A DNA stretch of 64,000 nucleotides, from positions 1 through 64,000 of the forward strand of contig DKMD01000013.1 of the NCBI GenBank assembly GCA_002470465.1, in the 5' to 3' direction. This document shows, one piece after another, positions 1-11,975 of the stretch (the stretch's first letter is position 1; each line of letters opens with the position of its first letter). The notes under the pieces are model-generated. The model ran no database searches, was not told where the DNA came from, and worked only from the letters and a program-made list of their open reading frames with translations. The translations under genes were made by a program, and so were the position numbers. The stretch comes from Pluralibacter sp. UBA7423. Lineage in GTDB: Bacteria; Pseudomonadota; Gammaproteobacteria; Enterobacterales; Enterobacteriaceae.

Positions 1-16
1 TAGTGGAGACGTTTAG

Positions 17-1933
17 ATGGGTAAAATTATTGGTATCGACCTGGGTACTACCAACTCTTGTGTAGCGATTATGGATGGCACTACTGCACGTGTGCTGGAG
101 AACGCCGAGGGCGATCGCACCACGCCTTCTATTATTGCTTATACCCAGGACGGTGAAACTCTGGTTGGTCAGCCGGCTAAACGTCAGGCCGTGACAAACC
201 CGCAAAACACCCTGTTTGCAATCAAACGCCTGATTGGCCGTCGCTTCCAGGACGAAGAAGTGCAGCGTGATGAAGCTATCATGCCGTACAAAATCGTGGC
301 AGCCGACAATGGCGACGCATGGCTGGACGTAAAAGGCACCAAAATTGCACCGCCGCAGATTTCTGCTGAAGTGCTGAAGAAAATGAAGAAAACCGCTGAA
401 GATTATCTGGGCGAGCCAGTGACTGAAGCTGTTATCACCGTACCGGCTTACTTCAACGATGCTCAGCGTCAGGCAACCAAAGACGCAGGCCGTATCGCCG
501 GTCTGGAAGTCAAACGTATCATTAACGAACCTACCGCAGCCGCACTGGCTTATGGCCTGGATAAAGAAGTCGGCAACCGCACCATCGCGGTATACGACCT
601 GGGCGGCGGTACTTTCGATATCTCTATCATCGAAATCGACGAAGTTGACGGCGAGAAAACCTTCGAAGTTCTGGCAACCAACGGTGATACTCACCTCGGT
701 GGTGAAGACTTTGACAGCCGCCTGATCAACTACCTCGTTGAAGAATTTAAGAAAGATCAGGGCATCGACCTGCGTAACGATCCGCTGGCCATGCAGCGCC
801 TGAAAGAAGCGGCTGAAAAAGCGAAAATCGAGCTTTCTTCCGCTCAGCAGACCGACGTTAACCTGCCGTACATCACCGCAGACGCGACTGGTCCAAAACA
901 CATGAACATCAAAGTGACTCGCGCGAAGCTGGAAAGCCTGGTCGAAGATCTGGTGAACCGTTCCATCGAGCCGCTGAAGGTTGCTCTGCAGGATGCTGGC
1001 CTGTCCGTTTCCGATATCCAGGACGTTATCCTGGTCGGTGGTCAGACTCGTATGCCAATGGTGCAGAAGAAAGTGGCTGAGTTCTTCGGTAAAGAGCCAC
1101 GTAAAGACGTGAACCCGGACGAAGCTGTTGCGATCGGTGCAGCGGTTCAGGGCGGCGTGCTGACCGGTGATGTGAAAGACGTTCTGCTGCTGGACGTTAC
1201 CCCGCTGTCGCTGGGTATCGAAACCATGGGCGGCGTGATGACAGCGCTTATCAACAAAAACACCACTATCCCGACCAAGCACAGCCAGGTGTTCTCTACC
1301 GCTGAAGACAACCAGTCTGCGGTAACCATCCACGTGCTGCAGGGTGAGCGTAAACGTTCCGGCGATAACAAATCTCTGGGTCAGTTCAACCTGGATGGTA
1401 TCAGCCCGGCACCGCGCGGCATGCCGCAGATCGAAGTGACTTTCGATATCGATGCTGACGGTATCCTGCACGTTTCTGCGAAGGACAAAAACAGCGGAAA
1501 AGAGCAGAAGATCACCATCAAAGCGTCTTCCGGTCTGAATGAAGAAGAAATTCAGAAAATGGTTCGTGAAGCAGAAGCTAACGCCGAGTCTGACCGCAAG
1601 TTCGAAGAGCTGGTTCAGACCCGCAACCAGGGCGACCATCTGCTGCACAGCACCCGTAAGCAGGTTGAAGAAGCAGGCGAACAGCTGCCGGCTGAAGACA
1701 AAACCGCTATTGAGTCTGCGCTGACCGAGCTGGAAACTTCTCTGAAAGGTGAAGACAAAGCCGATATCGAAGCGAAAATGCAGGCGCTGGCCCAGGCTTC
1801 TCAGAAGCTGATGGAAATTGCTCAGCAGCAGCATGCACAGCAGCAGGCGGGTTCTGCTGACGCTTCTGCGAACAACGCGAAAGACGACGACGTTGTCGAC
1901 GCTGAGTTCGAAGAAGTGAAAGATAAAAAATAA
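17..1933 (+). CDS. dnaK: Chaperone DnaK (Hsp70)
   Basis: Cytosolic ATP-dependent Hsp70 chaperone that works with DnaJ and GrpE to fold nascent and stress-damaged proteins and to hold sigma-32 for degradation. The 638-residue length is that of the family. The N-terminal ATPase shows the phosphate-1 motif [10 protein letters not shown] (residues 6-15) and DLGGGTF (194-200), with the autophosphorylated Thr199. The hydrophobic linker [11 protein letters not shown] lies near residue 390, the substrate-binding domain follows, and the C-terminal lid ends in the acidic EEVKDKK-type tail. A ribosome site (ggagac) lies directly upstream. The heat-shock promoter lies outside the window. It is the first gene of a dnaK-dnaJ operon. 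Confidence 0.99.
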   Translation: MGKIIGIDLGTTNSCVAIMDGTTARVLENAEGDRTTPSIIAYTQDGETLVGQPAKRQAVTNPQNTLFAIKRLIGRRFQDEEVQRDEAIMPYKIVAADNGDAWLDVKGTKIAPPQISAEVLKKMKKTAEDYLGEPVTEAVITVPAYFNDAQRQATKDAGRIAGLEVKRIINEPTAAALAYGLDKEVGNRTIAVYDLGGGTFDISIIEIDEVDGEKTFEVLATNGDTHLGGEDFDSRLINYLVEEFKKDQGIDLRNDPLAMQRLKEAAEKAKIELSSAQQTDVNLPYITADATGPKHMNIKVTRAKLESLVEDLVNRSIEPLKVALQDAGLSVSDIQDVILVGGQTRMPMVQKKVAEFFGKEPRKDVNPDEAVAIGAAVQGGVLTGDVKDVLLLDVTPLSLGIETMGGVMTALINKNTTIPTKHSQVFSTAEDNQSAVTIHVLQGERKRSGDNKSLGQFNLDGISPAPRGMPQIEVTFDIDADGILHVSAKDKNSGKEQKITIKASSGLNEEEIQKMVREAEANAESDRKFEELVQTRNQGDHLLHSTRKQVEEAGEQLPAEDKTAIESALTELETSLKGEDKADIEAKMQALAQASQKLMEIAQQQHAQQQAGSADASANNAKDDDVVDAEFEEVKDKK

Positions 1934-1956
1934 TCGCCCTGATGCAGGGTAATTAA

Positions 1957-1994
1957 CTGGCACGGGCGTCGGAGTTTACTCCACGCCCGTGCTC
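1957..1994 (+). other. Intercistronic dnaK-dnaJ hairpin
   Basis: Ten-base arms gcacgggcgt (1960-1969) and acgcccgtgc (1983-1992) form a perfect inverted repeat, extended inside by GGAG/CTCC around a TTTA loop. No T-run follows, so it is more likely an mRNA stem that tunes stability or the dnaK:dnaJ ratio than a full terminator (inference). Confidence 0.6.
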
Positions 1995-2019
1995 GTATGT
2001 TAAGGGCAGATAAAGAAAC

Positions 2020-3153
2020 ATGGCGAAGAAAGACTATTACGAGATTTTGGGCGTTTCCAAATCAGCGGAAGAGCGTGAAATCAAAAAGGCTTACAAGCGC
2101 CTGGCGATGAAGTTTCACCCGGACCGTAACCAGGGAGACAAAGAAGCCGAAGCCAAATTTAAAGAGATCAAAGAAGCCTACGAGGTCCTGACCGATGCGC
2201 AGAAGCGTGCGGCCTACGATCAGTACGGCCATGCGGCCTTTGAGCAAGGAGGCATGGGCGGCGGCGGCGGATTTGGCGGCGGCGCTGATTTCAGTGACAT
2301 CTTTGGTGATGTGTTCGGCGATATCTTCGGCGGCGGGCGTGGTCGTCAGCGTGCTTCACGCGGCGCGGATCTGCGCTACAACATGGATCTGACGCTGGAA
2401 GAAGCCGTTCGCGGCGTGACCAAAGAAATCCGCATCCCGACGCTGGAAGAGTGCGACGTGTGCCACGGCAGCGGTGCGAAAGCGGGCAGCAAACCACAGA
2501 CCTGTCCGACCTGTCACGGTCAGGGTCAGGTGCAGATGCGCCAGGGCTTTTTTGCCGTGCAGCAGACCTGTCCACACTGTCAGGGTCGCGGCACGCTGAT
2601 TAAAGATCCGTGCCACAAATGCCACGGTCATGGTCGCGTCGAGAAGAACAAAACCCTGTCTGTGAAGATCCCGGCAGGCGTTGATACCGGTGACCGTATT
2701 CGCCTGGCAGGCGAAGGCGAAGCAGGTGAACACGGTGCGCCAGCAGGCGATCTGTACGTTCAGGTGCAGGTGAAACAGCACCCAATCTTTGAGCGCGAAG
2801 GCAATAACCTGTACTGCGAAGTGCCGATTAACTTTGCAATGGCTGCACTCGGTGGCGAAATCGAAGTCCCGACGCTGGACGGTCGTGTAAACCTGAAAGT
2901 GCCGGGTGAAACGCAAACCGGCAAGCTGTTCCGCATGCGCGGTAAGGGTGTTAAATCCGTTCGCGGTGGCGCACAGGGCGACCTGCTGTGCCGTGTCGTT
3001 GTCGAGACGCCGGTCAGCCTCAACGATAAGCAAAAACAGCTGCTGAAAGATTTGCAGGAAAGCTTTGGTGGCCCAACGGGCGAGAAAAACAGCCCGCGTT
3101 CCAAAAGCTTTTTCGACGGTGTGAAGAAATTCTTCGATGATTTAACCCGTTAA
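2020..3153 (+). CDS. dnaJ: Chaperone DnaJ (Hsp40 co-chaperone)
   Basis: Co-chaperone that delivers clients to DnaK and stimulates its ATPase. The 377 residues show the full class A layout: a J domain with HPD at 33-35, a Gly/Phe-rich linker (about 76-105), four CxxCxGxG zinc-finger repeats (about 144-210), and the C-terminal client-binding and dimerisation region. It lies 86 bp downstream of dnaK with no obvious promoter between them, consistent with a single heat-shock operon. Confidence 0.99.
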   Translation: MAKKDYYEILGVSKSAEEREIKKAYKRLAMKFHPDRNQGDKEAEAKFKEIKEAYEVLTDAQKRAAYDQYGHAAFEQGGMGGGGGFGGGADFSDIFGDVFGDIFGGGRGRQRASRGADLRYNMDLTLEEAVRGVTKEIRIPTLEECDVCHGSGAKAGSKPQTCPTCHGQGQVQMRQGFFAVQQTCPHCQGRGTLIKDPCHKCHGHGRVEKNKTLSVKIPAGVDTGDRIRLAGEGEAGEHGAPAGDLYVQVQVKQHPIFEREGNNLYCEVPINFAMAALGGEIEVPTLDGRVNLKVPGETQTGKLFRMRGKGVKSVRGGAQGDLLCRVVVETPVSLNDKQKQLLKDLQESFGGPTGEKNSPRSKSFFDGVKKFFDDLTR

Positions 3154-3179
3154 CTCGTCTGAGATCGCTTTACGCTAAA

Positions 3180-3213
3180 CAGCCCGGTCGTATGTATGGT
3201 CCGGGCTTTTTTA
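3180..3213 (+). terminator. Rho-independent terminator after dnaJ
   Basis: The GC-rich hairpin agcccgg...ccgggct is followed by a run of six T residues, about 30 bp after the dnaJ stop. It closes the dnaKJ operon. Confidence 0.85.
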
Positions 3214-3333
3214 TGCCTGTCTTTTATTGCTCGATAAAAGCGAGCTAAAATGCAGTGATAATCTGTTTTTAACGAATCTTTGTTGCCGTTATTATGGTTT
3301 TATCGATGTATTAATGAATAAGAGAGAGTAAAA

Positions 3334-4512
3334 GTGAAACATTTACAGCGCTTCTTTAGCGGTGATGCTTCCGGAGGCATCATTCTGATTATTGCCGCCG
3401 CGCTGGCAATGCTGCTGGCGAACATGGGGGCCACCAGCGGACTTTATCACTCATTTCTGGACACCCCGGTGCATCTGCGCGTGGGGGCGCTTGAAATTAA
3501 CAAGAACATGCTGCTGTGGATCAACGATGCGCTCATGGCGGTGTTTTTCCTGCTGATTGGCCTCGAAGTGAAGCGTGAGCTGGTCGTTGGTTCCCTGGCC
3601 AGTCGCCACCAGGCGATTTTCCCGGTTATCGCGGCGCTCGGCGGCATGATTGTCCCTGCGCTGATCTATCTGGCGTTTAATTACCAGGATCCGGTTGCGC
3701 GCGGCGGCTGGGCAATTCCTGCGGCGACGGACATTGCCTTCGCTCTCGGCGTGTTGGCCCTGTTGGGCAGTCGCGTGCCGACGTCGTTGAAAATTTTCCT
3801 GATGGCGCTGGCGATCATCGACGATCTCGGGGCGATTGTGATTATCGCGCTGTTCTACACCAGCGATCTCTCCGTGCTTTCTTTAGCCGTCGCAGCTGCG
3901 GCCATTGCCGTGCTGGCTGTCCTGAATCTGACTGGCGTGCGGCGGACCGGGATCTACATTATGGTTGGTGTGATTTTGTGGACGGCGGTGCTGAAGTCCG
4001 GCGTGCATGCCACGCTTGCCGGAGTGATTGTAGGCTTCTTCATTCCGTTGAAAGAGCAGAATGGCAAATCGCCTGCCGCCCAGCTTGAGCACGTGCTGCA
4101 TCCGTGGGTAGCGTTCCTGATCCTGCCGCTGTTTGCATTTGCCAATGCGGGCGTATCGCTGCAGGGCGTGACGATGGAAGGGCTGACGTCGATGCTGCCG
4201 CTGGGGATTGTCGCGGGGCTGTTTATCGGTAAACCGCTGGGGATTAGCCTGTTCTGCTGGCTTGCCCTGAAGCTGAAATGGGCCACGCTGCCGGTGGGCA
4301 CAACCTGCAAGCAAATTATGGCGGTGGGGGTGCTGTGCGGAATTGGCTTTACCATGTCGATTTTCATTGCCTCGCTGGCGTTCGGCAGCGTTGACCCGGC
4401 GCTTATCAACTGGGCTAAGATGGGGATCCTTACGGGGTCGGTACTGTCTGCGGTGATTGGATATACCTTGCTGCGGATGCGTACCTCAGTGGAGCAGACC
4501 AGCCCGGTCTGA
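3334..4512 (+). CDS. nhaA: Na+/H+ antiporter NhaA
   Basis: Inner-membrane antiporter exchanging two H+ for one Na+ or Li+ at alkaline pH. It is 392 residues with about 12 membrane segments. The ion-binding residues Asp133, Asp163 and Asp164 (AIIDDLGAI) and the pH-response His225 are present. It begins with GTG, as in E. coli, where the protein also starts MKHL, and a weak gagagagt ribosome site precedes it. nhaR follows 57 bp downstream on the same strand. In E. coli, NhaR activates nhaA in response to Na+. The hok/sok genes and IS186 found upstream in K-12 are absent here. Confidence 0.98.
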   Translation: MKHLQRFFSGDASGGIILIIAAALAMLLANMGATSGLYHSFLDTPVHLRVGALEINKNMLLWINDALMAVFFLLIGLEVKRELVVGSLASRHQAIFPVIAALGGMIVPALIYLAFNYQDPVARGGWAIPAATDIAFALGVLALLGSRVPTSLKIFLMALAIIDDLGAIVIIALFYTSDLSVLSLAVAAAAIAVLAVLNLTGVRRTGIYIMVGVILWTAVLKSGVHATLAGVIVGFFIPLKEQNGKSPAAQLEHVLHPWVAFLILPLFAFANAGVSLQGVTMEGLTSMLPLGIVAGLFIGKPLGISLFCWLALKLKWATLPVGTTCKQIMAVGVLCGIGFTMSIFIASLAFGSVDPALINWAKMGILTGSVLSAVIGYTLLRMRTSVEQTSPV

Positions 4513-4569
4513 CATCTTACAGAGAGCCCTGAGCGGCTCTCGTTCTGACATTCATCAGGGAGCGAAATT

Positions 4570-5466
4570 ATGTCGCACATAAACTACAACCACCTGTACT
4601 ACTTCTGGCATGTCTATACAGAGGGCTCGGTGGTCGGCGCGGCGGAAGCGCTGTATCTGACGCCGCAGACTATCACCGGACAGATTAAGGCGCTGGAAGA
4701 ACGTTTGCAGGGAAAACTGTTCAAGCGCAAGGGCAGGGGGCTTGAGCCCAGCGAGCTGGGAGAGCTGGTGTTTCGCTATGCGGATAAAATGTTCACCCTG
4801 AGCCAGGAGATGCTCGACATCATCAACTATCGCAAAGAGTCGAATCTGTTGTTCGATGTTGGCGTAGCGGATGCGTTGTCAAAGCGTCTGGTCAGCGGCG
4901 TGCTGGACGCAGCGGTAGTGGAAGATGAACAAATTCATTTACGATGCTTTGAATCCACGCATGAAATGCTGCTGGAGCAGCTTAGCCAGCACAAGCTCGA
5001 CATGATTATCTCTGACTGCCCCATTGATTCCACGCAGCAGGAAGGGCTCTTTTCGGTGAAGATTGGCGAATGCGGCGTTAGCTTCTGGTGCATGAATCCG
5101 AGGCCTGAAAAACCATTCCCTGCCTGCCTGGAGGAGCGGCGCCTGTTGATTCCAGGCCGACGCTCAATGCTCGGGCGCAAGCTGCTGAACTGGATCAACA
5201 CTCAGGGGCTGAAGGTGGAAGTGCTCGGTGAGTTTGACGATGCGGCATTGATGAAAGCCTTCGGTGCAGCGCACAATGCGATTTTTGTGGCGCCAACGCT
5301 CTACGCGCATGATTTATATGCGGACGACAACATTGTGGAGATTGGACGGATGGAAAACGTGATGGAAGAGTATCACGCGATTTTTGCCGAGCGCATGATT
5401 CAGCACCCGGCGGTGCAGCGCATCTGTAATCGGGATTACTCGGCGCTCTTTACGCTCCCGCGCTGA
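4570..5466 (+). CDS. nhaR: LysR-type activator NhaR
   Basis: Cytosolic LysR-family transcription factor that activates nhaA in response to sodium and, in E. coli, also osmC and pgaABCD. It has 298 residues with an N-terminal winged helix-turn-helix (about 4-63, including [20 protein letters not shown]) and a C-terminal effector domain. The start is the ATG preceded by cagggagcg. It is three residues shorter than the annotated E. coli protein, which carries an extra Met-Ser-Met. It is co-directional with nhaA and probably partly co-transcribed. Confidence 0.97.
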   Translation: MSHINYNHLYYFWHVYTEGSVVGAAEALYLTPQTITGQIKALEERLQGKLFKRKGRGLEPSELGELVFRYADKMFTLSQEMLDIINYRKESNLLFDVGVADALSKRLVSGVLDAAVVEDEQIHLRCFESTHEMLLEQLSQHKLDMIISDCPIDSTQQEGLFSVKIGECGVSFWCMNPRPEKPFPACLEERRLLIPGRRSMLGRKLLNWINTQGLKVEVLGEFDDAALMKAFGAAHNAIFVAPTLYAHDLYADDNIVEIGRMENVMEEYHAIFAERMIQHPAVQRICNRDYSALFTLPR

Positions 5467-5477
5467 CATTCAGGCAT

Positions 5478-5505
5478 AAAAAAACCCGCCGAAGCGGGTT
5501 TTTTC
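5478..5505. terminator. Bidirectional terminator between nhaR and rpsT
   Basis: The hairpin aacccgcc-gaa-ggcgggtt-like stem (cccgccgaagcggg) has an A-run on its left and a T-run on its right, so it can stop both nhaR (+) and rpsT (-), which converge here. Confidence 0.85.
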
Positions 5506-5528
5506 TACAAAGTACAGCGAAGCGGCGA

Positions 5529-6109
<581 letters not shown>

Positions 6110-7048
6110 ATGAAGCTGATACGCGGCATACACAATCTGGGGCAGGCACCGCATGGGTGCGTGCTGACCATTGGCAATTTCGACGGTGTGCATCGTGGGC
6201 ATCAGGCATTGTTACAGCGGTTGCTTGCGGAAGGACGTGAGCGCGGGCTGCCTGTAGTGGTGATGATTTTTGAACCCCAGCCGCTTGAGCTTTTCGCCGT
6301 CGATAAAGCGCCCGCTCGCCTGACGCGACTGCGTGATAAAGTGCGATACCTTGCTGAAAGCGGCGTGGACTACGTGCTCTGCGTGCGCTTTGACCGCCGC
6401 TTTGCTGCGCTGACGGCGCAAGAGTTTATCAGCGAGCTGCTGGTAAAACGCCTCGGCGTTCAGTATCTGGCGGTTGGCGATGATTTCCGCTTCGGCGCTG
6501 GTCGCGAAGGGGATTTCTTGCTATTACAGAAAGCCGGTGATGAGTTTGGCTTTGACGTCACCAGCACCCAAACCTTCTGTGAAGGTGGGCTGCGCATCAG
6601 CAGCACCGCCGTGCGCCAGGCGCTGGCGGAAGACGATCTTGAACTCGCCGAAACGCTGTTGGGCCACCCTTTCAGCATTGCCGGGCGAGTGGTTCACGGA
6701 GATGAACTTGGGCGCACCATTGGTTTTCCGACGGCGAATCTGCCGCTGCGTCGCCAGGTTTCCCCGGTGAAAGGGGTCTACGCGGTGGAAGTGGCGGGCC
6801 TTGGCGATAAACTGTTGCCAGGCGTTGCCAATATTGGTACCCGTCCGACGGTTGCGGGCGTGCGCCAGCAGCTGGAAGTACATCTGTTAGACGTTGTAAT
6901 GGACCTCTACGGTCGCCATATCGATGTCATACTGCGTAAAAAAATACGCAACGAACAGCGATTCGCGTCGCTGGACGAATTGAAAGCGCAAATTGCGCGT
7001 GATGAATTAACGGCTCGCGAGTTATTCGGGCTATCAAACCCGGCGTAA
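6110..7048 (+). CDS. ribF: Bifunctional riboflavin kinase/FAD synthetase RibF
   Basis: Converts riboflavin to FMN and then FAD in the cytosol. It has 312 residues. The N-terminal nucleotidyl-transferase domain carries GNFDGVHRGH (22-31), an adenylylation motif of the HxGH type, and ISSTAVR. The C-terminal flavokinase domain begins near residue 185, with GRTIGFPTANL as the Mg-ATP site. ileS follows 32 bp downstream in the conserved ribF-ileS-lspA-fkpB-ispH cluster. Confidence 0.98.
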   Translation: MKLIRGIHNLGQAPHGCVLTIGNFDGVHRGHQALLQRLLAEGRERGLPVVVMIFEPQPLELFAVDKAPARLTRLRDKVRYLAESGVDYVLCVRFDRRFAALTAQEFISELLVKRLGVQYLAVGDDFRFGAGREGDFLLLQKAGDEFGFDVTSTQTFCEGGLRISSTAVRQALAEDDLELAETLLGHPFSIAGRVVHGDELGRTIGFPTANLPLRRQVSPVKGVYAVEVAGLGDKLLPGVANIGTRPTVAGVRQQLEVHLLDVVMDLYGRHIDVILRKKIRNEQRFASLDELKAQIARDELTARELFGLSNPA

Positions 7049-7080
7049 TGCCAACGTAAAAATACGGAAACGAGAATCTG

Positions 7081-9897
7081 ATGAGTGACTATAAATCAAC
7101 CCTGAATTTGCCGGAAACAGGGTTCCCGATGCGTGGCGACCTCGCCAAACGCGAACCGGGAATGCTGGCCCGTTGGACTGATGACGACCTTTACGGCGTT
7201 ATCCGTGCAGCGAAAAAAGGCAAAAAGACGTTCATTCTGCATGATGGCCCTCCTTATGCGAATGGCAGCATTCATATTGGTCACTCCGTAAACAAGATTC
7301 TGAAAGACATTATCGTTAAGTCCAAAGGCCTGACGGGCTTTGACTCGCCGTACGTGCCTGGCTGGGACTGCCACGGTCTGCCGATCGAGCTGAAGGTTGA
7401 GCAGGAGTTTGGCAAGCCGGGCGAGAAATTCACCGCCGCAGAGTTCCGCGCAAAATGCCGTGAATATGCCGCTACCCAGGTTAACGGGCAGCGCGAAGAC
7501 TTTATCCGTCTTGGCGTGCTTGGCGACTGGTCTCGTCCTTACCTGACCATGGACTTCAACACCGAAGCCAACATCATCCGCGCGCTGGGTAAAATCATCG
7601 GCAACGGTCACCTGCACAAAGGCGCGAAGCCGGTGCACTGGTGCGTTGACTGCCGTTCTGCGCTGGCGGAAGCGGAAGTTGAGTATTACGACAAAACCTC
7701 TCCGTCTATCGACGTGGTTTTCCACGCTGTCGATCAGGATGCGGTAAAAGCCAAATTTGGCGTGACTTCCGTTAACGGCCCGGTATCGCTGGTTATCTGG
7801 ACGACCACTCCGTGGACGCTGCCGGCTAACCGCGCTATCTCCCTGTCGCCAGAATTTGAGTATGCGCTGGTACAGGTCGAGGGTCAGGCGCTGATCCTGG
7901 CGAAAGATCTGGTGGAAAGCGTCACCAAACGCGCAGGCATCGCTGATTACAGCGTGCTGGGCACCGTTAAAGGCTCCGAGCTGGAGCTGATGCGCTTTAA
8001 GCATCCATTCCTCGATTTCGACGTTCCGGCAATCCTTGGCGATCACGTTACGCTCGACGCGGGTACAGGTGCGGTGCACACCGCCGGTGGTCACGGTCCT
8101 GACGACTACACCATCAGCCAGAAATACGGCCTGGAAATCGCTAACCCGGTTGGCCCGGACGGCGCGTATGTGGCAGGCACTTATCCGTCTCTGGACGGCG
8201 TTAACGTCTTCAAGGCGAACGACGTCATCGTCAACATGCTGCGTGAAAGCGGCGCGCTGCTGCACGTTGAGAAGCTGGTACATAGCTATCCATGCTGCTG
8301 GCGTCACAAAACGCCTATTATCTTCCGCGCCACGCCGCAGTGGTTTATCAGCATGGATCAGAAAGGCCTGCGTGAGCAGTCGCTGAGCGAGATCAAAGGC
8401 GTGCAGTGGATCCCGGACTGGGGCCAGGCGCGTATTGAATCCATGGTCGCAAACCGTCCTGACTGGTGTATCTCCCGTCAGCGTACGTGGGGCGTGCCAA
8501 TGTCGCTGTTCGTTCACAAAGAGACCCAGGAGCTGCATCCGCGCACTCTGGAGCTGATGGAAGAAGTGGCGAAGCGCGTTGAGCAGGACGGCATTCAGGC
8601 GTGGTGGGATCTCGATCCGCGCGACATCATGGGTGACGACGCTGACACCTATGAAAAAGTGCCGGATACCCTCGACGTCTGGTTCGATTCCGGCTCGACT
8701 CACTCCTCTGTTGTTGACGTGCGACCTGAGTTCGCCGGTCACGCTGCGGATATGTATCTGGAAGGTTCCGATCAGCATCGCGGCTGGTTCATGTCCTCCC
8801 TGATGATCTCCACGGCGATGAAAGGCAAAGCGCCTTATCGTCAGGTACTGACCCACGGCTTCACCGTTGATGGTCAGGGTCGCAAAATGTCCAAGTCCAT
8901 CGGCAACACCGTTAGTCCGCAGGACGTGATGAACAAGCTGGGTGCCGACATTCTGCGTCTGTGGGTGGCATCGACCGACTACACCGGCGAAATGGCCGTC
9001 TCCGATGAGATCCTTAAGCGTGCTGCCGACAGCTATCGCCGTATCCGTAACACCGCTCGCTTCCTGCTGGCGAACCTTAACGGTTTCGATCCGGCAAAAG
9101 ACATGGTGAAACCGGAAGAGATGGTCGTGCTGGATCGCTGGGCGGTGGGCTGTGCTCAGGCCGCGCAGGAAGACATCCTGAAGGCCTATGAGTCTTACGA
9201 CTTCCACGAAGTGGTGCAGCGCCTGATGCGCTTCTGCTCCATTGAAATGGGCTCGTTCTACCTCGACATCATCAAGGACCGTCAGTACACCGCTAAGGCC
9301 GACAGCGTTGCCCGTCGCAGCTGCCAGACCGCGCTGTATCACATTGCGGAAGCGCTGGTTCGCTGGATGGCACCGATCATGTCCTTCACTGCGGATGAAA
9401 TCTGGGGCTACCTGCCAGGCGACCGTGAGAAGTATGTCTTCACCGGCGAGTGGTACACCGGACTGTTTGGCCTGGGTGAAACCGAAGCGATGAACGATGC
9501 CTTCTGGGACGAGCTGCTGAAGGTGCGAGGCGAAGTGAACAAAGTCATCGAGCAGGCGCGTGCTGATAAGAAAGTTGGCGGCTCACTGGAGGCGGCAGTT
9601 ACCCTGTACGCTGAACCTGAGTTGGCGGCCAAGCTGACCGCGCTGGACGATGAATTGCGATTTGTCCTGTTGACCTCCGGGGCCTCGGTTGCGGATTATG
9701 CTGCAGCAACCGCCGACGCGCAGCCAAGCGAACTGCTGAAAGGCCTGAAGGTGGCGTTGCAGAAAGCCGAAGGTGAGAAATGCCCGCGCTGCTGGCATTA
9801 CACCTCCGATGTCGGTCAGGTGGCGGAACACGCAGAAATCTGCGGCCGCTGTGTCAGCAATGTCGCCGGTGACGGTGAAAAACGTAAGTTTGCCTGA
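7081..9897 (+). CDS. ileS: Isoleucyl-tRNA synthetase
   Basis: Class I aminoacyl-tRNA synthetase charging tRNA-Ile, with editing of mis-activated valine. The 938 residues equal the E. coli length. The HIGH motif is at 65-68, the connective-peptide editing domain spans about 200-400 ([13 protein letters not shown]), and KMSKS is near 602-606. A C-terminal zinc site with CPRC and CGRC pairs lies near 902-925. The stop overlaps the lspA start by one base (TGATG), indicating translational coupling. There are no signs of a mupirocin-resistant isoform. Confidence 0.99.
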   Translation: MSDYKSTLNLPETGFPMRGDLAKREPGMLARWTDDDLYGVIRAAKKGKKTFILHDGPPYANGSIHIGHSVNKILKDIIVKSKGLTGFDSPYVPGWDCHGLPIELKVEQEFGKPGEKFTAAEFRAKCREYAATQVNGQREDFIRLGVLGDWSRPYLTMDFNTEANIIRALGKIIGNGHLHKGAKPVHWCVDCRSALAEAEVEYYDKTSPSIDVVFHAVDQDAVKAKFGVTSVNGPVSLVIWTTTPWTLPANRAISLSPEFEYALVQVEGQALILAKDLVESVTKRAGIADYSVLGTVKGSELELMRFKHPFLDFDVPAILGDHVTLDAGTGAVHTAGGHGPDDYTISQKYGLEIANPVGPDGAYVAGTYPSLDGVNVFKANDVIVNMLRESGALLHVEKLVHSYPCCWRHKTPIIFRATPQWFISMDQKGLREQSLSEIKGVQWIPDWGQARIESMVANRPDWCISRQRTWGVPMSLFVHKETQELHPRTLELMEEVAKRVEQDGIQAWWDLDPRDIMGDDADTYEKVPDTLDVWFDSGSTHSSVVDVRPEFAGHAADMYLEGSDQHRGWFMSSLMISTAMKGKAPYRQVLTHGFTVDGQGRKMSKSIGNTVSPQDVMNKLGADILRLWVASTDYTGEMAVSDEILKRAADSYRRIRNTARFLLANLNGFDPAKDMVKPEEMVVLDRWAVGCAQAAQEDILKAYESYDFHEVVQRLMRFCSIEMGSFYLDIIKDRQYTAKADSVARRSCQTALYHIAEALVRWMAPIMSFTADEIWGYLPGDREKYVFTGEWYTGLFGLGETEAMNDAFWDELLKVRGEVNKVIEQARADKKVGGSLEAAVTLYAEPELAAKLTALDDELRFVLLTSGASVADYAAATADAQPSELLKGLKVALQKAEGEKCPRCWHYTSDVGQVAEHAEICGRCVSNVAGDGEKRKFA

Positions 9898-10394
9898 TGA
9901 GCCAATCAATCTGTAAAAGCGGTCTGCGCTGGCTGTGGCTGGTGGTGGTCGTGCTGATTATCGATCTGGGCAGCAAGTATCTGATCCTCCAGCATTTCGC
10001 GCTGGGGGATACGGTGTCGCTGTTCCCGTCGCTGAATCTGCACTATGCGCGTAACTATGGCGCGGCGTTTAGCTTCCTCGCCGACAGCGGCGGCTGGCAG
10101 CGCTGGTTCTTTGCCGGAATAGCCATCGGCATCTGCGTGATTCTGGCGGTGCTGATGTACCGCTCGAAAGCCTCGCAGAAGCTGAACAACATTGCGTATG
10201 CGCTGATCATTGGCGGCGCGCTGGGTAACCTGTTTGACCGCCTGTGGCACGGCTTCGTGGTCGATATGATCGACTTCTACGTCGGCGACTGGCACTTTGC
10301 CACCTTCAACCTTGCGGATTCCGCCATCTGTATCGGTGCCGCGTTGATCGTGCTGGAAGGCTTCCTGCCTTCTAAAGAGAAAAAAGTCGCATAA
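9897..10394 (+). CDS. lspA: Lipoprotein signal peptidase (SPase II)
   Basis: Inner-membrane aspartic protease that removes the signal peptide of diacylglyceryl-modified prolipoproteins. It has 165 residues and four transmembrane segments. The catalytic aspartates are Asp123 (VVDMIDF) and Asp141 (NLADSAI), and the conserved NYGAAFS loop sits near residue 53. The start overlaps the ileS stop. A REP-type palindrome separates it from fkpB. Confidence 0.99.
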   Translation: MSQSICKSGLRWLWLVVVVLIIDLGSKYLILQHFALGDTVSLFPSLNLHYARNYGAAFSFLADSGGWQRWFFAGIAIGICVILAVLMYRSKASQKLNNIAYALIIGGALGNLFDRLWHGFVVDMIDFYVGDWHFATFNLADSAICIGAALIVLEGFLPSKEKKVA

Positions 10395-10395
10395 G

Positions 10396-10484
10396 CATGG
10401 CCGGATGGCGCTGGCGCTTATCCGGCCTACAAATGTACTGCGCTCCTTGTAGGCCCGGTAAGCGTTAGCGCCGCCGGGCAAACA
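10396..10484. repeat. REP/BIME palindromic element (lspA-fkpB)
   Basis: Two oppositely oriented REP units (gccggatggcg...cgcttatccggcctac and taggcccggtaagcg...cgccgccgggc) flank a short spacer. They probably protect upstream mRNA ends or attenuate transcription inside the operon. Confidence 0.8.
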
Positions 10485-10508
10485 GCCTAAACTTTAGAGC
10501 AAACCTGC

Positions 10509-10958
10509 ATGTCTAAATCTGTACAGAGCAACAGCGCGGTGCTGGTGCACTTCACGCTAAAACTCGACGATGGCTCCACCGCTGAATCCACCCGCAACAA
10601 CGGCAAGCCAGCGCTGTTCCGTCTTGGCGATGCGTCACTGTCCGAAGGGCTTGAGCAGCATCTGCTGGGCCTGAAAGAGGGCGACAAAACCACTTTCTCG
10701 CTGGAGCCTGACGCGGCTTTCGGCGTGCCGAGCCCGGACCTGATTCAGTATTTTTCACGCCGTGAGTTTATGGATGCGGGCGAGCCGGAAATCGGCGCAA
10801 TCATGCTCTTTACCGCAATGGATGGCAGCGAAATGCCGGGGGTTATTCGCGAAATTAACGGCGATTCTATCACCGTCGATTTCAACCACCCGCTGGCGGG
10901 GCGTACCGTTCATTTTGATATTGAAGTGCTGGAGATAGACCCGGCACTGGAGGCATAA
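10509..10958 (+). CDS. fkpB: FKBP-type peptidyl-prolyl isomerase FkpB (SlpA)
   Basis: Small SlyD-like cytosolic prolyl cis-trans isomerase and chaperone. The 149 residues match the E. coli length. The FKBP fold is visible from [12 protein letters not shown] at the start through [13 protein letters not shown], and is interrupted by the insert-in-flap region typical of this subgroup. It is followed by one base and then ispH, so the two are tightly coupled. Confidence 0.98.
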   Translation: MSKSVQSNSAVLVHFTLKLDDGSTAESTRNNGKPALFRLGDASLSEGLEQHLLGLKEGDKTTFSLEPDAAFGVPSPDLIQYFSRREFMDAGEPEIGAIMLFTAMDGSEMPGVIREINGDSITVDFNHPLAGRTVHFDIEVLEIDPALEA

Positions 10959-10959
10959 G

Positions 10960-11910
10960 ATGCAGATCCTGTTGGCCAACCCGCGCGGCTTCTGCGCTGG
11001 CGTAGACCGCGCTATCAGCATTGTTGAAAACGCGCTGGAGATCTTTGGCGCGCCGATTTACGTTCGTCACGAAGTGGTGCACAACCGCTACGTGGTAGAC
11101 AGCCTGCGCCAGCGCGGTGCGATTTTCATTGAGCAAATCAGCGAAGTGCCGGACGGCACCATCCTGATTTTTTCCGCGCACGGCGTTTCTCAGGCAGTTC
11201 GTAACGAAGCCAAAAACCGCGACCTGACGGTGTTTGACGCCACCTGTCCGCTGGTCACGAAAGTGCATATGGAAGTGGCGCGCGCCAGCCGTCGCGGCGA
11301 AGAATCGATTCTGATTGGCCACGCCGGGCACCCTGAAGTGGAAGGCACCATGGGGCAGTACAGCAACCCGGCGGGCGGTATGTATCTGGTCGAGTCGCCT
11401 GAAGATGTCTGGAAGCTGAGCGTGAAAAACGAAGCTCGCCTGTCGTTTATGACCCAGACCACACTTTCCGTCGACGATACCTCAGACGTGATTGACGCGC
11501 TGCGCAGCCGTTTTCCGAAAATTGTCGGGCCGCGTAAAGACGATATTTGTTACGCCACCACCAACCGTCAGGAAGCCGTGCGTGATTTAGCCCAGCGTGC
11601 AGACGTTGTGCTGGTCGTTGGCTCGAAAAACTCCTCCAACTCCAACCGCCTGGCGGAGCTGGCGCAGCGTATGGGTAAATCCGCGTTCCTGATTGATGAT
11701 TCCACCGATATCCAGGAAGAGTGGGTGAAAACCGCGAGCTGTGTCGGCGTGACCGCCGGAGCTTCCGCGCCGGATATTCTGGTGCAGAACGTCATTGCCC
11801 GCCTGCAGGAGCTTGGGGGCGGTGAAGCGGTGCCGCTGGAAGGCCGCGAAGAGAACATCGTTTTCGAAGTGCCGAAAGAGCTGCGTCTCGACATTCGCGA
11901 AGTGGAATAA
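10960..11910 (+). CDS. ispH: 4-hydroxy-3-methylbut-2-enyl diphosphate reductase
   Basis: Last enzyme of the MEP isoprenoid pathway, reducing HMBPP to IPP and DMAPP with a [4Fe-4S] cluster. It has 316 residues. The three cluster cysteines are seen as Cys12 (RGFCAGV), the Cys in [10 protein letters not shown] (about 96) and the Cys in [11 protein letters not shown] (about 197). The SNSNRLAEL substrate loop is present. It starts two bases after fkpB. Confidence 0.99.
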   Translation: MQILLANPRGFCAGVDRAISIVENALEIFGAPIYVRHEVVHNRYVVDSLRQRGAIFIEQISEVPDGTILIFSAHGVSQAVRNEAKNRDLTVFDATCPLVTKVHMEVARASRRGEESILIGHAGHPEVEGTMGQYSNPAGGMYLVESPEDVWKLSVKNEARLSFMTQTTLSVDDTSDVIDALRSRFPKIVGPRKDDICYATTNRQEAVRDLAQRADVVLVVGSKNSSNSNRLAELAQRMGKSAFLIDDSTDIQEEWVKTASCVGVTAGASAPDILVQNVIARLQELGGGEAVPLEGREENIVFEVPKELRLDIREVE

Positions 11911-11936
11911 GTTTTTTCCCCCGACGATATGAAAAA

Positions 11937-11965
11937 ATGCCAGGCTAAACACCTGGCTTTTTTTA
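11937..11965 (+). terminator. Rho-independent terminator after ispH
   Basis: Stem gccagg (11939-11944)/cctggc (11952-11957) followed by seven T residues. It ends the ribF-ispH cluster only 11 bp before the rihC start, so rihC may receive read-through transcription. Confidence 0.85.
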
Positions 11966-11975
11966 TGGAGGAATC

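Noticed and set aside
3154..3333. Possible hok/sok toxin-antitoxin between dnaJ and nhaA, as in E. coli K-12
   Set aside because: Only 180 bp are present, holding the dnaJ terminator and the nhaA promoter region. No Hok-like ORF is seen on either strand.
5467..5528. Insertion sequence between nhaR and rpsT, as in E. coli K-12
   Set aside because: The gap is 62 bp and consists of a simple bidirectional terminator.
7096..9342. 748-codon open frame antisense to ileS
   Set aside because: It lies entirely within the well-supported ileS gene on the other strand, has no family resemblance or ribosome site, and arises from codon bias in a GC-rich gene.
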